Shown in pieces: positions 11,501 through 22,324 of a stretch of 64,000 nucleotides of DNA. Source of the stretch: Hedera helix (lineage: Eukaryota; Streptophyta; Magnoliopsida; Apiales; Araliaceae); the NCBI GenBank assembly GCA_947179155.2, contig OX359269.1:55986524-56050523 (forward strand). Direction: 5' to 3'. Both the position numbers and the translations under genes were made by a program. The notes below the pieces were generated by a model that saw only the letters and a program-made list of their open reading frames with translations, did no database searches and was not told the origin of the DNA. Position 1 is the first letter of the stretch. The number at the start of each line of letters is the position of its first letter.

Positions 11501-12407
11501 AAGAAATGACCAATACAAACTCCTAAATTGTAAGTATACTTACAATTTGGAGAGATATAAAATCTATATCTATGAAAATTGCCATCATGAGATAACAATG
11601 AAACTTACACAAGGAAGCTAGCCCATACTAAGTTGGTGAGGATTTTGTGGGAAAAGACTTTCCCAAAAATCAAAACAAGCAACCTTTAATTAAATGAAAA
11701 ATAAAAGAAAATAAAACAAAAATTCATTTTCTCTCTCCTTCAAGCATGCTTGGTCGGCTGATCCTCTTTTCCTTAGTCCCAATTTCATTGTCACATTTAC
11801 CTTTTAAATAAATAATAGTTTAATTAAGTATTTTTCAAGTGGGCCAATCATTGGGCTTTAATTTAAAATACCAATTGGGCTTCTATTAAATTGTTTGGGC
11901 TACTAAATTGTCAAATTTTATTATTCTACATTTGGGCTACTAATTGACCCATGTTGGGCTAATTTAATAATTTAAACATTAATTATTCAATCCATGATTA
12001 AATAAATAATTAAATTGAATAAATAATTAAATATTCTAACCCATTAGTATTAAATTACTAAATGGACTAATAAATATTATTATTAATATTTCACATTATT
12101 TACATTAATTAATAATCATAGTAATTAATTTATTATATTTAATTCACTCATTATATTCAATTTAATTGAATATTTAATTAATAGGAAACTTATCAATTAA
12201 TTTGATATTAAAACTTTAGGGTTTGTTCACTAATTTAATAACATATTAGTGACCCCCTTTAATTAATTTTAGTAATTAATTACATAATTATTTAATCACA
12301 TAATTAATTAATCACATAAAAAGATTTAAATAATCTCGAAAAATAACTCGTTGGAAATTAAATTAATAATTTAATTAATAAAGATGTGGAAATTCTAGGA
12401 CATTACA
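8527..12407 (-). repeat. 3' LTR of the chromovirus (3881 bp)
   Basis: Direct repeat of 18437-22319. By eye I see only two differences: a 2-bp indel near 10251 (AATATTT here against AATAATATTT there) and one T/A substitution near 11016. A very AT-rich block (about 9560-10540) full of TTATTTAAT/ATTAAATAA units precedes a GC-rich island (about 10545-10880). A 111-codon minus-strand frame (10542-10877) over that island is repeated identically in the other LTR, but looks like no known protein and is probably an effect of the GC-rich composition. Confidence 0.95.
10659..10821. repeat. Cluster of GC-rich palindromes in the LTR
   Basis: Within about 160 bp lie CGCGCATTGCGCG (10659-10671 and again 10809-10821), the perfect 16-bp palindrome CCGCGCGTACGCGCGG (10729-10744), the perfect 20-bp palindrome GCCAAACGACGTCGTTTGGC (10764-10783) and the near-palindrome AAAACGACGCCGTTTT (10694-10709). 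The same set occurs in the other LTR at 20571-20733. It stands out from LTR sequence that is otherwise extremely AT-rich and may be part of the LTR promoter or transcribed leader. Confidence 0.85.
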
Positions 12408-12420
12408 TTCTCCCCTCCTT
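12408..12420 (-). promoter_or_regulatory. Polypurine tract
   Basis: On the minus strand AAGGAGGGGAGAA lies directly against the start of the 3' LTR (TGTAATGTCC). This is the expected position and composition for the primer of plus-strand DNA synthesis in an LTR retrotransposon. Confidence 0.9.
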
Positions 12421-12455
12421 ATAAAAATTCCGTCCTCGGAATTGTAAAAATAAGG

Positions 12456-15400
12456 TTACTCAAATAAAAACGGGTAATTTGTCCTCATTTCCTCCTCTAA
12501 TTCCCACGTAGATTCTTCAATGGCGTGATTCCTCCAAAGTACTTTGACAGAATGAATTATCTTATTTCTCAGTTTCTGTTCCTTCCTATCGAGTATCTGA
12601 ACAGGAACTTCTTCATATGATAAGTCCTTCCCGACTTGAATTGGCTCATACGAGATAACGTGCTTGTAGTCTGGTTTGTATGGCCGCAATACCGACACAT
12701 GAAACACATTGTGAATATGTTCCAATTCAGGAGGTAAAGCTACCTCGTATGCTACTTCACCCACTCTTCTCAATATTTCGAACGGTCCTATGAACCTTGG
12801 ACTCAATTTCCCCTTCTTTCCAAACCTGATCTTCCCTTTCCAGGGAGATACCTTAATGAACACAAAACTCCCCACCTCGAAGTCTCGTTTCTGTCGATGT
12901 AAATCGGCGTATTTCTTTTGACGGTCTTGAGCTGCTACTAGCCGAGCTCTTATTACCTTGATAATTTCTACCGTCTGTTGAACCAATTCTGGCCCCAACA
13001 GTCGGCGTTCTCCTACCTCATCCCAACATAGAGGTGTTCTGCATTTTCTGCCATATAAAGCTTCGTAAGGCGGCATACCTATGCTCGCATGATAACTGTT
13101 GTTGTATGCAAACTCAACTAGTGGTAGGTGGATTTCCCAACTGCCCTTGAAATCCATTACGCAGGCCCTGAGCATATCTTCCAATGTCTGAATTGTTCTC
13201 TCACTTTGCCCATCGGTCTGCGGATGATACGCTGTACTCATTCTCAACTGTGTCCCCAATCTCTCCTGAAGACTTCTCCAAAATTTTGACGTGAAGCGCG
13301 GATCTCTGTCTGACACAATCGATACCGGCACCCCATGTCTTGAAACTATCTCTTTGATGTACAGTTTGGACAACTGATCCAAACTGAACCTGATCTTGAT
13401 CGGCAAAAAGTGCGCTGACTTTGTTAGCCGATCCACAATCACCCAAATTGCGTCATATCCCTTCTGTGTTGCTGGAAGTCCTACCACAAAATCCATTGTG
13501 ATATGCTCCCATTTCCACTCAGGAATTTCTAACGGCTGTAACAATCCACTTGGTCTCTGATGTTCGGCCTTTACCCTTTGACAAGTTAGGCATCGGCTGA
13601 CACATTCTGCAACCTCCCTCTTTAAATTCGGCCACCAAAAATGCTGACGTAGATCTTGATACATCTTCGTACTCCCCGGATGTATCGAGTATCTCGTACT
13701 GTGGGCCTCTTGCAAAATTTCCTCTCGTAATTCAGGCACTAGCGGTACCCAAACACGATTTTCAAATCTCAGCAATCCCATGCTATCAATTTTAAACTTG
13801 ACCTCTTCTCCATCGGTCATCCTCTTCCGGATTCTGTCACATTCCTCATCTTTGTCTTGAGCCTCTTTCACCCTATCTAACAAGGTTGGGCTCACCTCGA
13901 CTTCTATTGACTCGTTTGGACTTCTCACTTCCAACTCCATTCGAGCCATCTCTTGAACCAATTGTTCTTGATCTGTCAATATGAACAATTTCTCCCTGCT
14001 CTTTCTACTCAGAGCATCCGCTACTACGTTGGCCTTGCCGGGATGATATAGAATTTCACAATCATAATCTTTGATCAATTCCAACCATCTCCGTTGCCTC
14101 ATATTCAGCTCCTTCTGTGTGAAGATATACTTCAGACTCTTATGGTCTGTGAATATCTCACATTTTTCTCCGTACAGATAATGTCTCCAAATTTTAAGGG
14201 CAAATACTACCGCTGCCAATTCCAAGTCGTGGGTAGGATATCCCTTCTCATAATCTTTTAATTGTCTGGACGCATACGCAACGACTTTGCCGTTTTGCAT
14301 AAGCACACAGCCAAGCCCCTTGTGCGATGCATCACTGTAGACCGTAAAACCTCCTGTATCGTCTGGTAAGGTCAATACAGGTGCTTCACTAAGTCTTTTC
14401 TTTAACTCCTGAAAACTTTCCTCACACTTCTCTGTCCACACGTATTTCACCGTCTTTCTTGTTAAGTTGGTCAACGGTGTTGCTATCTTTGAGAAGTCTT
14501 GAATGAACCTCCGATAGTAACCCGCTAACCCTAAGAAACTTCTTACTTCTGTCGGCGTCCTTGGTTGCTCCCAATTCATCACCGATTCAACCTTCGCCGG
14601 ATCAACCGAAACTCCCTCCTTGTCAATAACATGACCTAAAAATTGAACTCTCTCCAACCAGAATTCACACTTTGAAAACTTAGCGTACAACCGCTCCTTC
14701 CGTAAAATCTCCAACACCAATCTTAGGTGTTCAGCATGCTCTTCCTCCGTTTTCGAATACACCAAAATATCATCAATGAACACGACTACAAATTTATCCA
14801 AGTATTGCTTGAATATTCTGTTCATCATGTCCATAAATGCGGCTGGAGCATTCGTTAGTCCAAACGACATCACCAGAAACTCATAATGCCCATATCGAGT
14901 TCTGAATGCCGTCTTGGGTATATCCTCCTTCCTGACTTTCAACTGATGATAACCAGTCCTTAAGTCAATCTTTGAAAAGTACTTCGCCCCTTTCAATTGA
15001 TCGAAAAGATCGTCAATTCGTGGTAACGGGTACTTGTTCTTAATTGTCACCTTATTCAGCTCTCTATAATCCATACACAATCTCATCGATCCATCCTTCT
15101 TCTTTACAAACAGCACCGGTGCTCCCCAAGGAGAAACACTTGGCTGAATGTACTTATTATCTAACAACTCCTGCAATTGCACCATCAATTCCTTCAGTTC
15201 TACCGGAGCCATCCTATATGGTGCTTTCGATATCGGTGCTGTCCCCGGTACTAAATCAATCACAAATTCTATCTCCCTGTCCGGCGGTAAACCCGGCAGT
15301 ACATCTGGAAAAACATCCGTAAACTCCCTAACTACTGGTATTTGCTCCATCTCGGGACTCACCACTTGTGTGTCAACCACATGAGCCAAATACCCTACAC

Positions 15401-16982
15401 AACCTTTCTTCAATAATTTCTTGGCCTGCATCATCGTCAGACAAGAAGACTGTCTTGACGATTTGCTGCCATAAAATACGACCTTAGACCTATTTGGTGT
15501 CTTAAGGTGTATGCACTTCTTCTGACAATCAATTATCGCCCCGTGGTTAAACAACCAATCCATCCCAAGTATTACATCAAATTCCCCCAGACGTATTGGA
15601 ATTAGATTCACATTTAATTTCTGACCCCTGATTTCAGCACAACAATTTCTATGTATGTACTCTACCGGAATCACTTCTTTATTAGCAACTTCTATGTTCA
15701 TTGAGTTTTCTAGTTTGTCCCTAGGCAACTCTAATCGTCTAGCGAAATCATCAGACACAAATGAACAGGTAGCACCCGAATCAAACAATACATATGCATT
15801 TATATTATTGATCGGAATAATACCTGACACCACGTCTTTTGACCCCACGGCATCCTGTACCGTCATATTGAAAGTCCGGGCTGTCGGCTTGTTCTGTGGT
15901 ACCGGTCCCCCGATAGCCAATTTGCTGTTATTGCCCCTGTAGCCGCTACCCCCGTCATTCTTCTTCTTAGGGCAATCCTTTATCAGATGGTCAGATGCTC
16001 CGCAAGAATAGCATCTCCCTTTCTTTGGGAGGGGACAATCTGGAGAAATATGTCCCACCTGACCGCAATTGTAGCATGTATTCTTTCCTTTCCTGCATTC
16101 CCCGAAATGGGCCTTTCCACATATATTACATATCGGCTTTTTCTGGGTATTTCCTTGCTGATTTCCCGAGTTCCTATCGTTGTTGTTGTTGTCCCACTTA
16201 CGCTTATTGTTGTTATTATTGCCTCCGTTGTTACTGCTCTTGCTTCCCCCTTCATTTTTCTTCTTATTTCTCTCTTGGTTAAACTTGGTCAACGCGTCGC
16301 TTCCACCTTCAGCAATGATTGACTTCTCCAGCAACGTTGCGAACGAGTCAATCTGCAGTACCGCTACCTTGTTGAATATCCAAGGTCTCAACCCATTCTC
16401 GAATCTTCTGGCCTTGCGTTCCTCCGTATCCACTTGATGTGGAGCGAACCTGGCCAACTCATTGAATTTTGCCGCGTACTCCGGTACCGACATGTTCTCC
16501 TGTTTCAGCTCTAGAAATTTTACTTCCATCCTACTTTTCATACTCTTTGGAAAATAATTCTCATCGAATATTTCCTTGAATCTTGTCCATGGCACTACAC
16601 CATCCCCAGCCCTATTCTGATTGGCTTCCCACCAGAAATTGGCTTCTCCCTTCATCATGTAGGTAGCAAAGATTGTCTTTTGCTCTTCAGCTACTCTTGC
16701 GATAACGAACGCTTTCTCTATCTCCTTTATCCAGGATTGGGCCTCTATCGGGTCCGACGTTCCCCTAAACTCTGGCGGTCCCACCGCTTTAAAATCTTTG
16801 AAATTTGCCAACTGAGTTGGTGGTGGTGGTGGTGGATTTGCTACAACAGGATGTCTGTGTTGCATTGCCTCAGCTAGCATGTCGACGAAGTTTTGCATAG
16901 GGTCTACATTGTGACCCCCCGCGTCGTTGTTAACTGACTCTTCTACCCCCTGGTTCCTTGGTGGTTGTCTACGTGGCGGCAT
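12456..16982 (-). CDS. Gag-Pol polyprotein of Tekay-type chromovirus
   Basis: Uninterrupted 1508-residue ORF. Gag domain about residues 60-230. Three CCHC-like knuckles follow at about 285-337 (CNICGKAHFGEC, CYNCGQVGHISPDC, CYSCGASDHLIKDC), the first being degenerate. The aspartic protease has DSGAT at 401-405. Reverse transcriptase spans about 590-790 with the catalytic FIDDILVYS (735-743). RNase H is at about 870-990. Integrase has an HHCC zinc region near 1093-1134 and the D,D,E triad D1164 (TMDF), D1225 (SDRD) and E1261 (QSERT), with 35 residues between the last two. A chromodomain-like C-terminus (about 1455-1508: VLWRNHAIEESTWELEEEM) is thought to direct integration through chromatin marks. 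Gag and pol are in one frame with no stop between them. All catalytic residues I can check are present. Confidence 0.97.
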   Translation of the reverse strand: MPPRRQPPRNQGVEESVNNDAGGHNVDPMQNFVDMLAEAMQHRHPVVANPPPPPPTQLANFKDFKAVGPPEFRGTSDPIEAQSWIKEIEKAFVIARVAEEQKTIFATYMMKGEANFWWEANQNRAGDGVVPWTRFKEIFDENYFPKSMKSRMEVKFLELKQENMSVPEYAAKFNELARFAPHQVDTEERKARRFENGLRPWIFNKVAVLQIDSFATLLEKSIIAEGGSDALTKFNQERNKKKNEGGSKSSNNGGNNNNNKRKWDNNNNDRNSGNQQGNTQKKPICNICGKAHFGECRKGKNTCYNCGQVGHISPDCPLPKKGRCYSCGASDHLIKDCPKKKNDGGSGYRGNNSKLAIGGPVPQNKPTARTFNMTVQDAVGSKDVVSGIIPINNINAYVLFDSGATCSFVSDDFARRLELPRDKLENSMNIEVANKEVIPVEYIHRNCCAEIRGQKLNVNLIPIRLGEFDVILGMDWLFNHGAIIDCQKKCIHLKTPNRSKVVFYGSKSSRQSSCLTMMQAKKLLKKGCVGYLAHVVDTQVVSPEMEQIPVVREFTDVFPDVLPGLPPDREIEFVIDLVPGTAPISKAPYRMAPVELKELMVQLQELLDNKYIQPSVSPWGAPVLFVKKKDGSMRLCMDYRELNKVTIKNKYPLPRIDDLFDQLKGAKYFSKIDLRTGYHQLKVRKEDIPKTAFRTRYGHYEFLVMSFGLTNAPAAFMDMMNRIFKQYLDKFVVVFIDDILVYSKTEEEHAEHLRLVLEILRKERLYAKFSKCEFWLERVQFLGHVIDKEGVSVDPAKVESVMNWEQPRTPTEVRSFLGLAGYYRRFIQDFSKIATPLTNLTRKTVKYVWTEKCEESFQELKKRLSEAPVLTLPDDTGGFTVYSDASHKGLGCVLMQNGKVVAYASRQLKDYEKGYPTHDLELAAVVFALKIWRHYLYGEKCEIFTDHKSLKYIFTQKELNMRQRRWLELIKDYDCEILYHPGKANVVADALSRKSREKLFILTDQEQLVQEMARMELEVRSPNESIEVEVSPTLLDRVKEAQDKDEECDRIRKRMTDGEEVKFKIDSMGLLRFENRVWVPLVPELREEILQEAHSTRYSIHPGSTKMYQDLRQHFWWPNLKREVAECVSRCLTCQRVKAEHQRPSGLLQPLEIPEWKWEHITMDFVVGLPATQKGYDAIWVIVDRLTKSAHFLPIKIRFSLDQLSKLYIKEIVSRHGVPVSIVSDRDPRFTSKFWRSLQERLGTQLRMSTAYHPQTDGQSERTIQTLEDMLRACVMDFKGSWEIHLPLVEFAYNNSYHASIGMPPYEALYGRKCRTPLCWDEVGERRLLGPELVQQTVEIIKVIRARLVAAQDRQKKYADLHRQKRDFEVGSFVFIKVSPWKGKIRFGKKGKLSPRFIGPFEILRRVGEVAYEVALPPELEHIHNVFHVSVLRPYKPDYKHVISYEPIQVGKDLSYEEVPVQILDRKEQKLRNKIIHSVKVLWRNHAIEESTWELEEEMRTNYPFLFE

Positions 16983-17334
16983 TTTCTGTTATAAACAAAA
17001 ATTTACATTATTATACTGGTTTCATCTTTTTCATTTCATTATTTTGTATCTTAGACAATGTTTAGCTAAAATACAAGTAATTATTTCAACACGCATATAA
17101 ACATAAATTCAACTGCATTTATACTCATATGCTAAAACAGGAGTGCGTAGCACTTTACATCAAAAGCATACTGCTATAAATGCTTCTATCCCAGAGAAGC
17201 TACAAAAGATGGGATCTGACATATCCTACAACTTCCTAGAGTTGGGATTTAGTGACATATTAACCCTCTAATAAAACAAAAGTTGGGTTCTACTGCATCT
17301 ATTTACATACGAAATTAGAAAACAACTACTACTA

Positions 17335-18192
17335 CTACTGACTGCGCATCCCCCTACGGATCGCGTCGTCATACTCCTCATCCCCGATGGCCATCACCAC
17401 ACTCCTGCTGATGGTGTGCATAGACTGGCCCTCCTCAGCTGGGTAGTAGTGCACCCTGCTCTGAAGCCTACCATATGAAGATCGGTAGACGTAACTAAGT
17501 CTATCCGTCCTCACCCGCTTCTCGCGGACCTCCTCCTCTAGCTCAATTATCTGACCATAAGCGGCATCCCGCTGTCTCTCCATCTCTATACGGTCCTCTA
17601 TCGCCTCCTGCCAGTGTGCACGGATGGCGGCCTTCTCTGCCTGAACCTGCTGAACCTTCAGCTCAGCCTCTGCCAACCTAGTCTCAACCACTGCTAATTT
17701 AGCCTGCAGCTCTACATCCTGCTCTACCAGCTGATGAGTTAGCACCGCAAAATGCTCCACTGAATCCTCGTACTCCTGTACCTGATCCTCCAGTCCTACA
17801 ATCCTCTCCTTCAGCTCTGCGTTCTCGCCAGAGAACTGATAAGCCGTATCCCTATACTGATCCTCCATGTGCTGGTGGGTCAGATTCTGCTCCTCTAGAT
17901 GCTGGACCCTTGCCTCCAGCCCCTCGTTCCTATCGGTCAGTCCCTCTATGATGTCAGCGGCAGTGGTGCCCATGCCATCAGCTGACTCCTCCTCCTCAGA
18001 CTCCTCTGACTCTGCCTCATCCTCACTGTAAGGCCTCATGACTCCGCCCCAGACGGGTTCCACACGATCCCCCTCCTCAGGATCTGACTCTGGCTCCTCT
18101 ACGGGTGCAGCCACCAGCGGCTGTGCAGTATCCATATGGATATCAATATAGTCCTCCTCAGCAGTGCGACTCGACTGTCCGATCTCTGCCAT
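17335..18192 (-). CDS. Extra coiled-coil ORF upstream of gag in the chromovirus
   Basis: 285-codon ORF on the same strand as gag-pol, starting about 230 bp after the primer-binding site and ending about 350 bp before the gag start. The N-terminal third is very acidic (runs such as EEPESDPEEGDRVEP and SEESEEEESADG). Residues about 85-225 have heptad-like spacing of Leu/Val/Ile with Glu, Gln and Arg, a strong coiled-coil pattern. The C-terminus is short and basic. I see no signal peptide, membrane segment or enzyme motif. I do not recognise the family. ORFs upstream of gag are known in Tat/Ogre-lineage retrotransposons; whether this one is related is unknown. The ATG (minus strand at 18192) opens the frame, and the ORF is intact in an element whose LTRs are almost identical. 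A structural, RNA-binding or packaging role is only speculation. Confidence 0.75.
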   Translation of the reverse strand: MAEIGQSSRTAEEDYIDIHMDTAQPLVAAPVEEPESDPEEGDRVEPVWGGVMRPYSEDEAESEESEEEESADGMGTTAADIIEGLTDRNEGLEARVQHLEEQNLTHQHMEDQYRDTAYQFSGENAELKERIVGLEDQVQEYEDSVEHFAVLTHQLVEQDVELQAKLAVVETRLAEAELKVQQVQAEKAAIRAHWQEAIEDRIEMERQRDAAYGQIIELEEEVREKRVRTDRLSYVYRSSYGRLQSRVHYYPAEEGQSMHTISRSVVMAIGDEEYDDAIRRGMRSQ

Positions 18193-18420
18193 CCTATAAC
18201 ATAAAACAATAACACACGTTAGTACAGCAATAAAATATATTCATTGATGAAATGAAATGATATTTTATCATGTACATCTCGGCTCGATGGATTTTCTCAA
18301 TCCATCTCCAAAAATACACAACATCATGAATCTCCCCGATTCATCCCCTAACGCACTCGATATGAGTTTAATACTAAGGTTATAACTTAGGTTTCGCAAA
18401 TCCTAACGTTTCTAACCTAC

Positions 18421-18433
18421 GGCTCTGATACCA
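18421..18433 (-). promoter_or_regulatory. Primer-binding site (initiator-Met tRNA)
   Basis: The minus strand reads TGGTATCAGAGCC, complementary to the 3' end of plant initiator methionine tRNA. It lies three bases inside the 5' LTR boundary (18437). This is the usual primer of plant Ty3/gypsy elements. Confidence 0.93.
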
Positions 18434-18436
18434 ACC

Positions 18437-21400
18437 TGTGACGACCCCAAATCCGGGTTCCATAACCTCGAGTTTGGTTCTCACTATTCAACACATTACT
18501 AACAATTAAATACATACATTGCATTTAAATATCGCGGAATAATACATATTGGTTCCCTTCAAAAGGTTACAATACCAGGGTCTATCAACCTTAACATAAA
18601 AACAGTTCCTATCATAAGGAATTACAAAAGGTTTAACAACCGTAAATACATAAATAAAGATCTAACTAGCATGCATAAGCTACTTAAGCTTTAGCCTTTC
18701 CTTTTCCCTTATCCTTCCTGGAGCAATCAGGATTATCTGAAAAATGGTTCATGATATAGCAAGAATGAGCAACTAGTTTGCTCAGCAAGTTTAAAACAAT
18801 CATATAGATTTAATATATCATGAATGAATGAGAAATATCAACAATGATTCAACAATAGATATAACAATTGTGAATGAAACAGGATTCAAATTTTAATAAA
18901 CAGAATATTTGAATCTTAAAATGCTGAGTGGTCACTAAGGACCCTGAACTAACTAGGGTATAATAGAGTTTCCTCTGACCCTTTGAGTTGTTTGGTTTTC
19001 AAGGGGATCAGCCTATTCAACCCGCTGTATATGCATTACATTTAGTCACTGGCGCCCAAAGTCGGTTTCCCGACACAAAATCCCCTAATTTAGGGTTGTT
19101 CAATTCTCAGACTTAATATAAGAAAATCCGCACCCAACAATGGTTTGGATAAGCTTTTAAAAGTATTCAAGTTATTGAATTTAGAAACGCAATGTCTAGC
19201 TGAACTATTAGCTTCAGACATTTTTAATACAGTTCATGAATCAAGAACTAACAAGCTTCAAATGCACTAAGTGCGATTTTATAAACAATATGGATGTGGA
19301 ATAATTTTAAATAATTAAACCACTTCAAGCTTTAACAATAAATACAAGTATGGAAACTTGTTCAACGATAATAATTGAGTAGGGTTAGAGAACTTGCCTG
19401 TTTGCTCAGCTACAATAATTGTCTAGCTTTAACTAACTTGCTTTGAAAGACCTAACATTAATAAAGTCGGTCTAATAATTAGTACGACGTATTTGCATAA
19501 TTATACGCTTAATAACGAACTTATTTACCACATAAGTACTAACACATAAATTACATTAGTCAAAACAATATTATTAACCTTATAGACACTTAATCATTTT
19601 AGGTTAATAATTTAATAAGTTAGAAAATATTTTTCTTAAGTGTTGGACACTTATTAAACCCTTAAACAACTTATTATAATTGTTTAGTTCAATTCAATTT
19701 ATTTTATTAACTCAATCTCTTTTTAATTACTATTTAATATTGATTAAATAGAAATTAATTAATTAACTCTAGTTATTATAAATAATAACTAATTGTACTT
19801 ACTTATTATTTAATTATAATTAAATAATAAATAATTATTAACTTAGTTTAAACCTTCTTTAATTTAATGTTAATCAACCAATAATTAACCAAGTAATTAA
19901 CCTTACTTATTATTTAATTAAGGAAATTAAATAATAGTTTACTAATCTTAATCCTCTTTAATTATTATTTAATGTCAATTAAATAATAATTAATTATTTA
20001 ATTAATTTTAATTATTATTTAAGGTTAAATAATAATCAAATCATTCTTATTTATTATTTAAATTAAATAATAAATTATTACTCTAATAACTTAATTTCCA
20101 TTAATCGTTATTTAATGTTAATTAAATAATAATTAATTACTTAATTATCTTTATTTATTATTTAATAATATTTAAATAATAAATAATTAATTTATAAATT
20201 TTATCTCTCTTTAAATATTATTTAATAGGCATTAAATAATAATTGCTAATTTATCATCTTTATTTATTATTAACATTTAAAATAATAAATAATAAATTTA
20301 TTTAACCTAACCATGGTTTAGCTAACTAGATTAATATTTAAAATATTTAAATATTAAACTTTATGAAAAATATCCTCCCCAATATTATTTTTGTATTATT
20401 ATTATTTTTGTTATAATTTTAAATTAATTTTCAAATATTTAAATTAATTAAAATTAACCCGAATGGCATTTTCGTAAATAAGTTGAAAAACCGGACCGAG
20501 GGCAGAATGGTAATTCTGCCAAGAAAAACACGGAGGGGCAAAATGGTAATTTCGCCGAAAAGTTTCTTACCGCGCATTGCGCGCGTTTTGGTTTGTTACG
20601 GGTCAAAACGACGCCGTTTTTGAAAAGCCGGAAACGGCTTCCGCGCGTACGCGCGGAGTGAATTTTTCTACGGACGCCAAACGACGTCGTTTGGCACCGC
20701 GTCCTCGGTGAACAGTACCTCGCGCATTGCGCGGCCAGTGTTAAAAATTTTCTTCCAAGCAGAATGTGAACAGTTCCGGCTATACACACTTTAATTAAAA
20801 TTATACCTTCAATAAATCTTTAACTCTTGAATAAAAATCCAAAAAAATTACCAATCACCTTATATTAATTTATAACATGAAAAATTAATTTTTCATGATT
20901 TAATATCATTATTTTTTTATAAAAAATTTTACATCACATAAACTACCACAAATCATAACTTTTTGTGTATAACTCCATTTTGAGTGATTCAAACTTTGTT
21001 TTTCTCATGATTTAATGTTCTATAATATTAGAACATCAAATCTAAGTTTTACAAAAATATTTTTGGTCATATATTTCAAGACTTGATTATACACTATTAA
21101 ATACATATTTTAGCATATAAATATACCAAAATACAAATCAAACATAATAAACTCAAGCATGGCATAAATATTACAACTACACATTAATAACCATATTAAC
21201 ATATTTATACTAACATGATGATTTATTTAATTTAAAAACAAAACTTTATTTAAAATAACCATTACCTTGATTTAATGGCTATCTTCCTTTTTCTTCCAAA
21301 ATAGGTGATTAAGGAAGATGACATGAACCAAGACTCCTCCTCTTCTCTTAGTATTTTTGCTCTCACTATTTTCTCACTCTCAAATGCTCTCTAGCTTGCA

Positions 21401-22319
21401 AAATGGAAGAAAAAGAAATGACCAATACAAACTCCTAAATTGTAAGTATACTTACAATTTGGAGAGATATAAAATCTATATCTATGAAAATTGCCATCAT
21501 GAGATAACAATGAAACTTACACAAGGAAGCTAGCCCATACTAAGTTGGTGAGGATTTTGTGGGAAAAGACTTTCCCAAAAATCAAAACAAGCAACCTTTA
21601 ATTAAATGAAAAATAAAAGAAAATAAAACAAAAATTCATTTTCTCTCTCCTTCAAGCATGCTTGGTCGGCTGATCCTCTTTTCCTTAGTCCCAATTTCAT
21701 TGTCACATTTACCTTTTAAATAAATAATAGTTTAATTAAGTATTTTTCAAGTGGGCCAATCATTGGGCTTTAATTTAAAATACCAATTGGGCTTCTATTA
21801 AATTGTTTGGGCTACTAAATTGTCAAATTTTATTATTCTACATTTGGGCTACTAATTGACCCATGTTGGGCTAATTTAATAATTTAAACATTAATTATTC
21901 AATCCATGATTAAATAAATAATTAAATTGAATAAATAATTAAATATTCTAACCCATTAGTATTAAATTACTAAATGGACTAATAAATATTATTATTAATA
22001 TTTCACATTATTTACATTAATTAATAATCATAGTAATTAATTTATTATATTTAATTCACTCATTATATTCAATTTAATTGAATATTTAATTAATAGGAAA
22101 CTTATCAATTAATTTGATATTAAAACTTTAGGGTTTGTTCACTAATTTAATAACATATTAGTGACCCCCTTTAATTAATTTTAGTAATTAATTACATAAT
22201 TATTTAATCACATAATTAATTAATCACATAAAAAGATTTAAATAATCTCGAAAAATAACTCGTTGGAAATTAAATTAATAATTTAATTAATAAAGATGTG
22301 GAAATTCTAGGACATTACA
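18437..22319 (-). repeat. 5' LTR of the chromovirus (3883 bp)
   Basis: Direct repeat of 8527-12407, carrying the same AT-rich block, GC-rich palindrome island and termini. In the element's orientation it should contain the promoter, though I cannot place a TATA box with confidence. It is followed at once by the GAGAA target duplication (22320-22324) and the continuation of the foldback element. Confidence 0.95.
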
Positions 22320-22324
22320 GAGAA

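Larger units (their letters stand above)
8527..22319 (-). mobile_element. Intact Ty3/gypsy chromovirus (Tekay-type) LTR retrotransposon
   Basis: 13.8-kb element on the minus strand, flanked by an exact 5-bp duplication GAGAA (8522-8526 and 22320-22324). In element order it has: 5' LTR 22319-18437, a primer-binding site matching initiator-Met tRNA, an extra ORF (18192-17335), gag-pol (16982-12456), a polypurine tract, and 3' LTR 12407-8527. LTR termini are TGTAATGTCC..GGGTCGTCACA. Gag-pol has the protease-RT-RNase H-integrase-chromodomain order of chromoviruses. The long LTRs and domain set suit the Tekay clade, a clade assignment made by inference and not by phylogeny. All parts are intact, so the copy may be autonomous. 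It sits inside the left arm of a foldback element. Confidence 0.95.

Noticed and set aside
15044..16877. Several plus-strand frames of 65-111 codons opposite gag-pol
   Set aside because: Antisense shadows of the intact polyprotein frame; no independent motifs.
18437..22319. TATA box and transcription start of the chromovirus promoter
   Set aside because: The LTR is so AT-rich that many TATA-like strings exist; none can be preferred from sequence alone.
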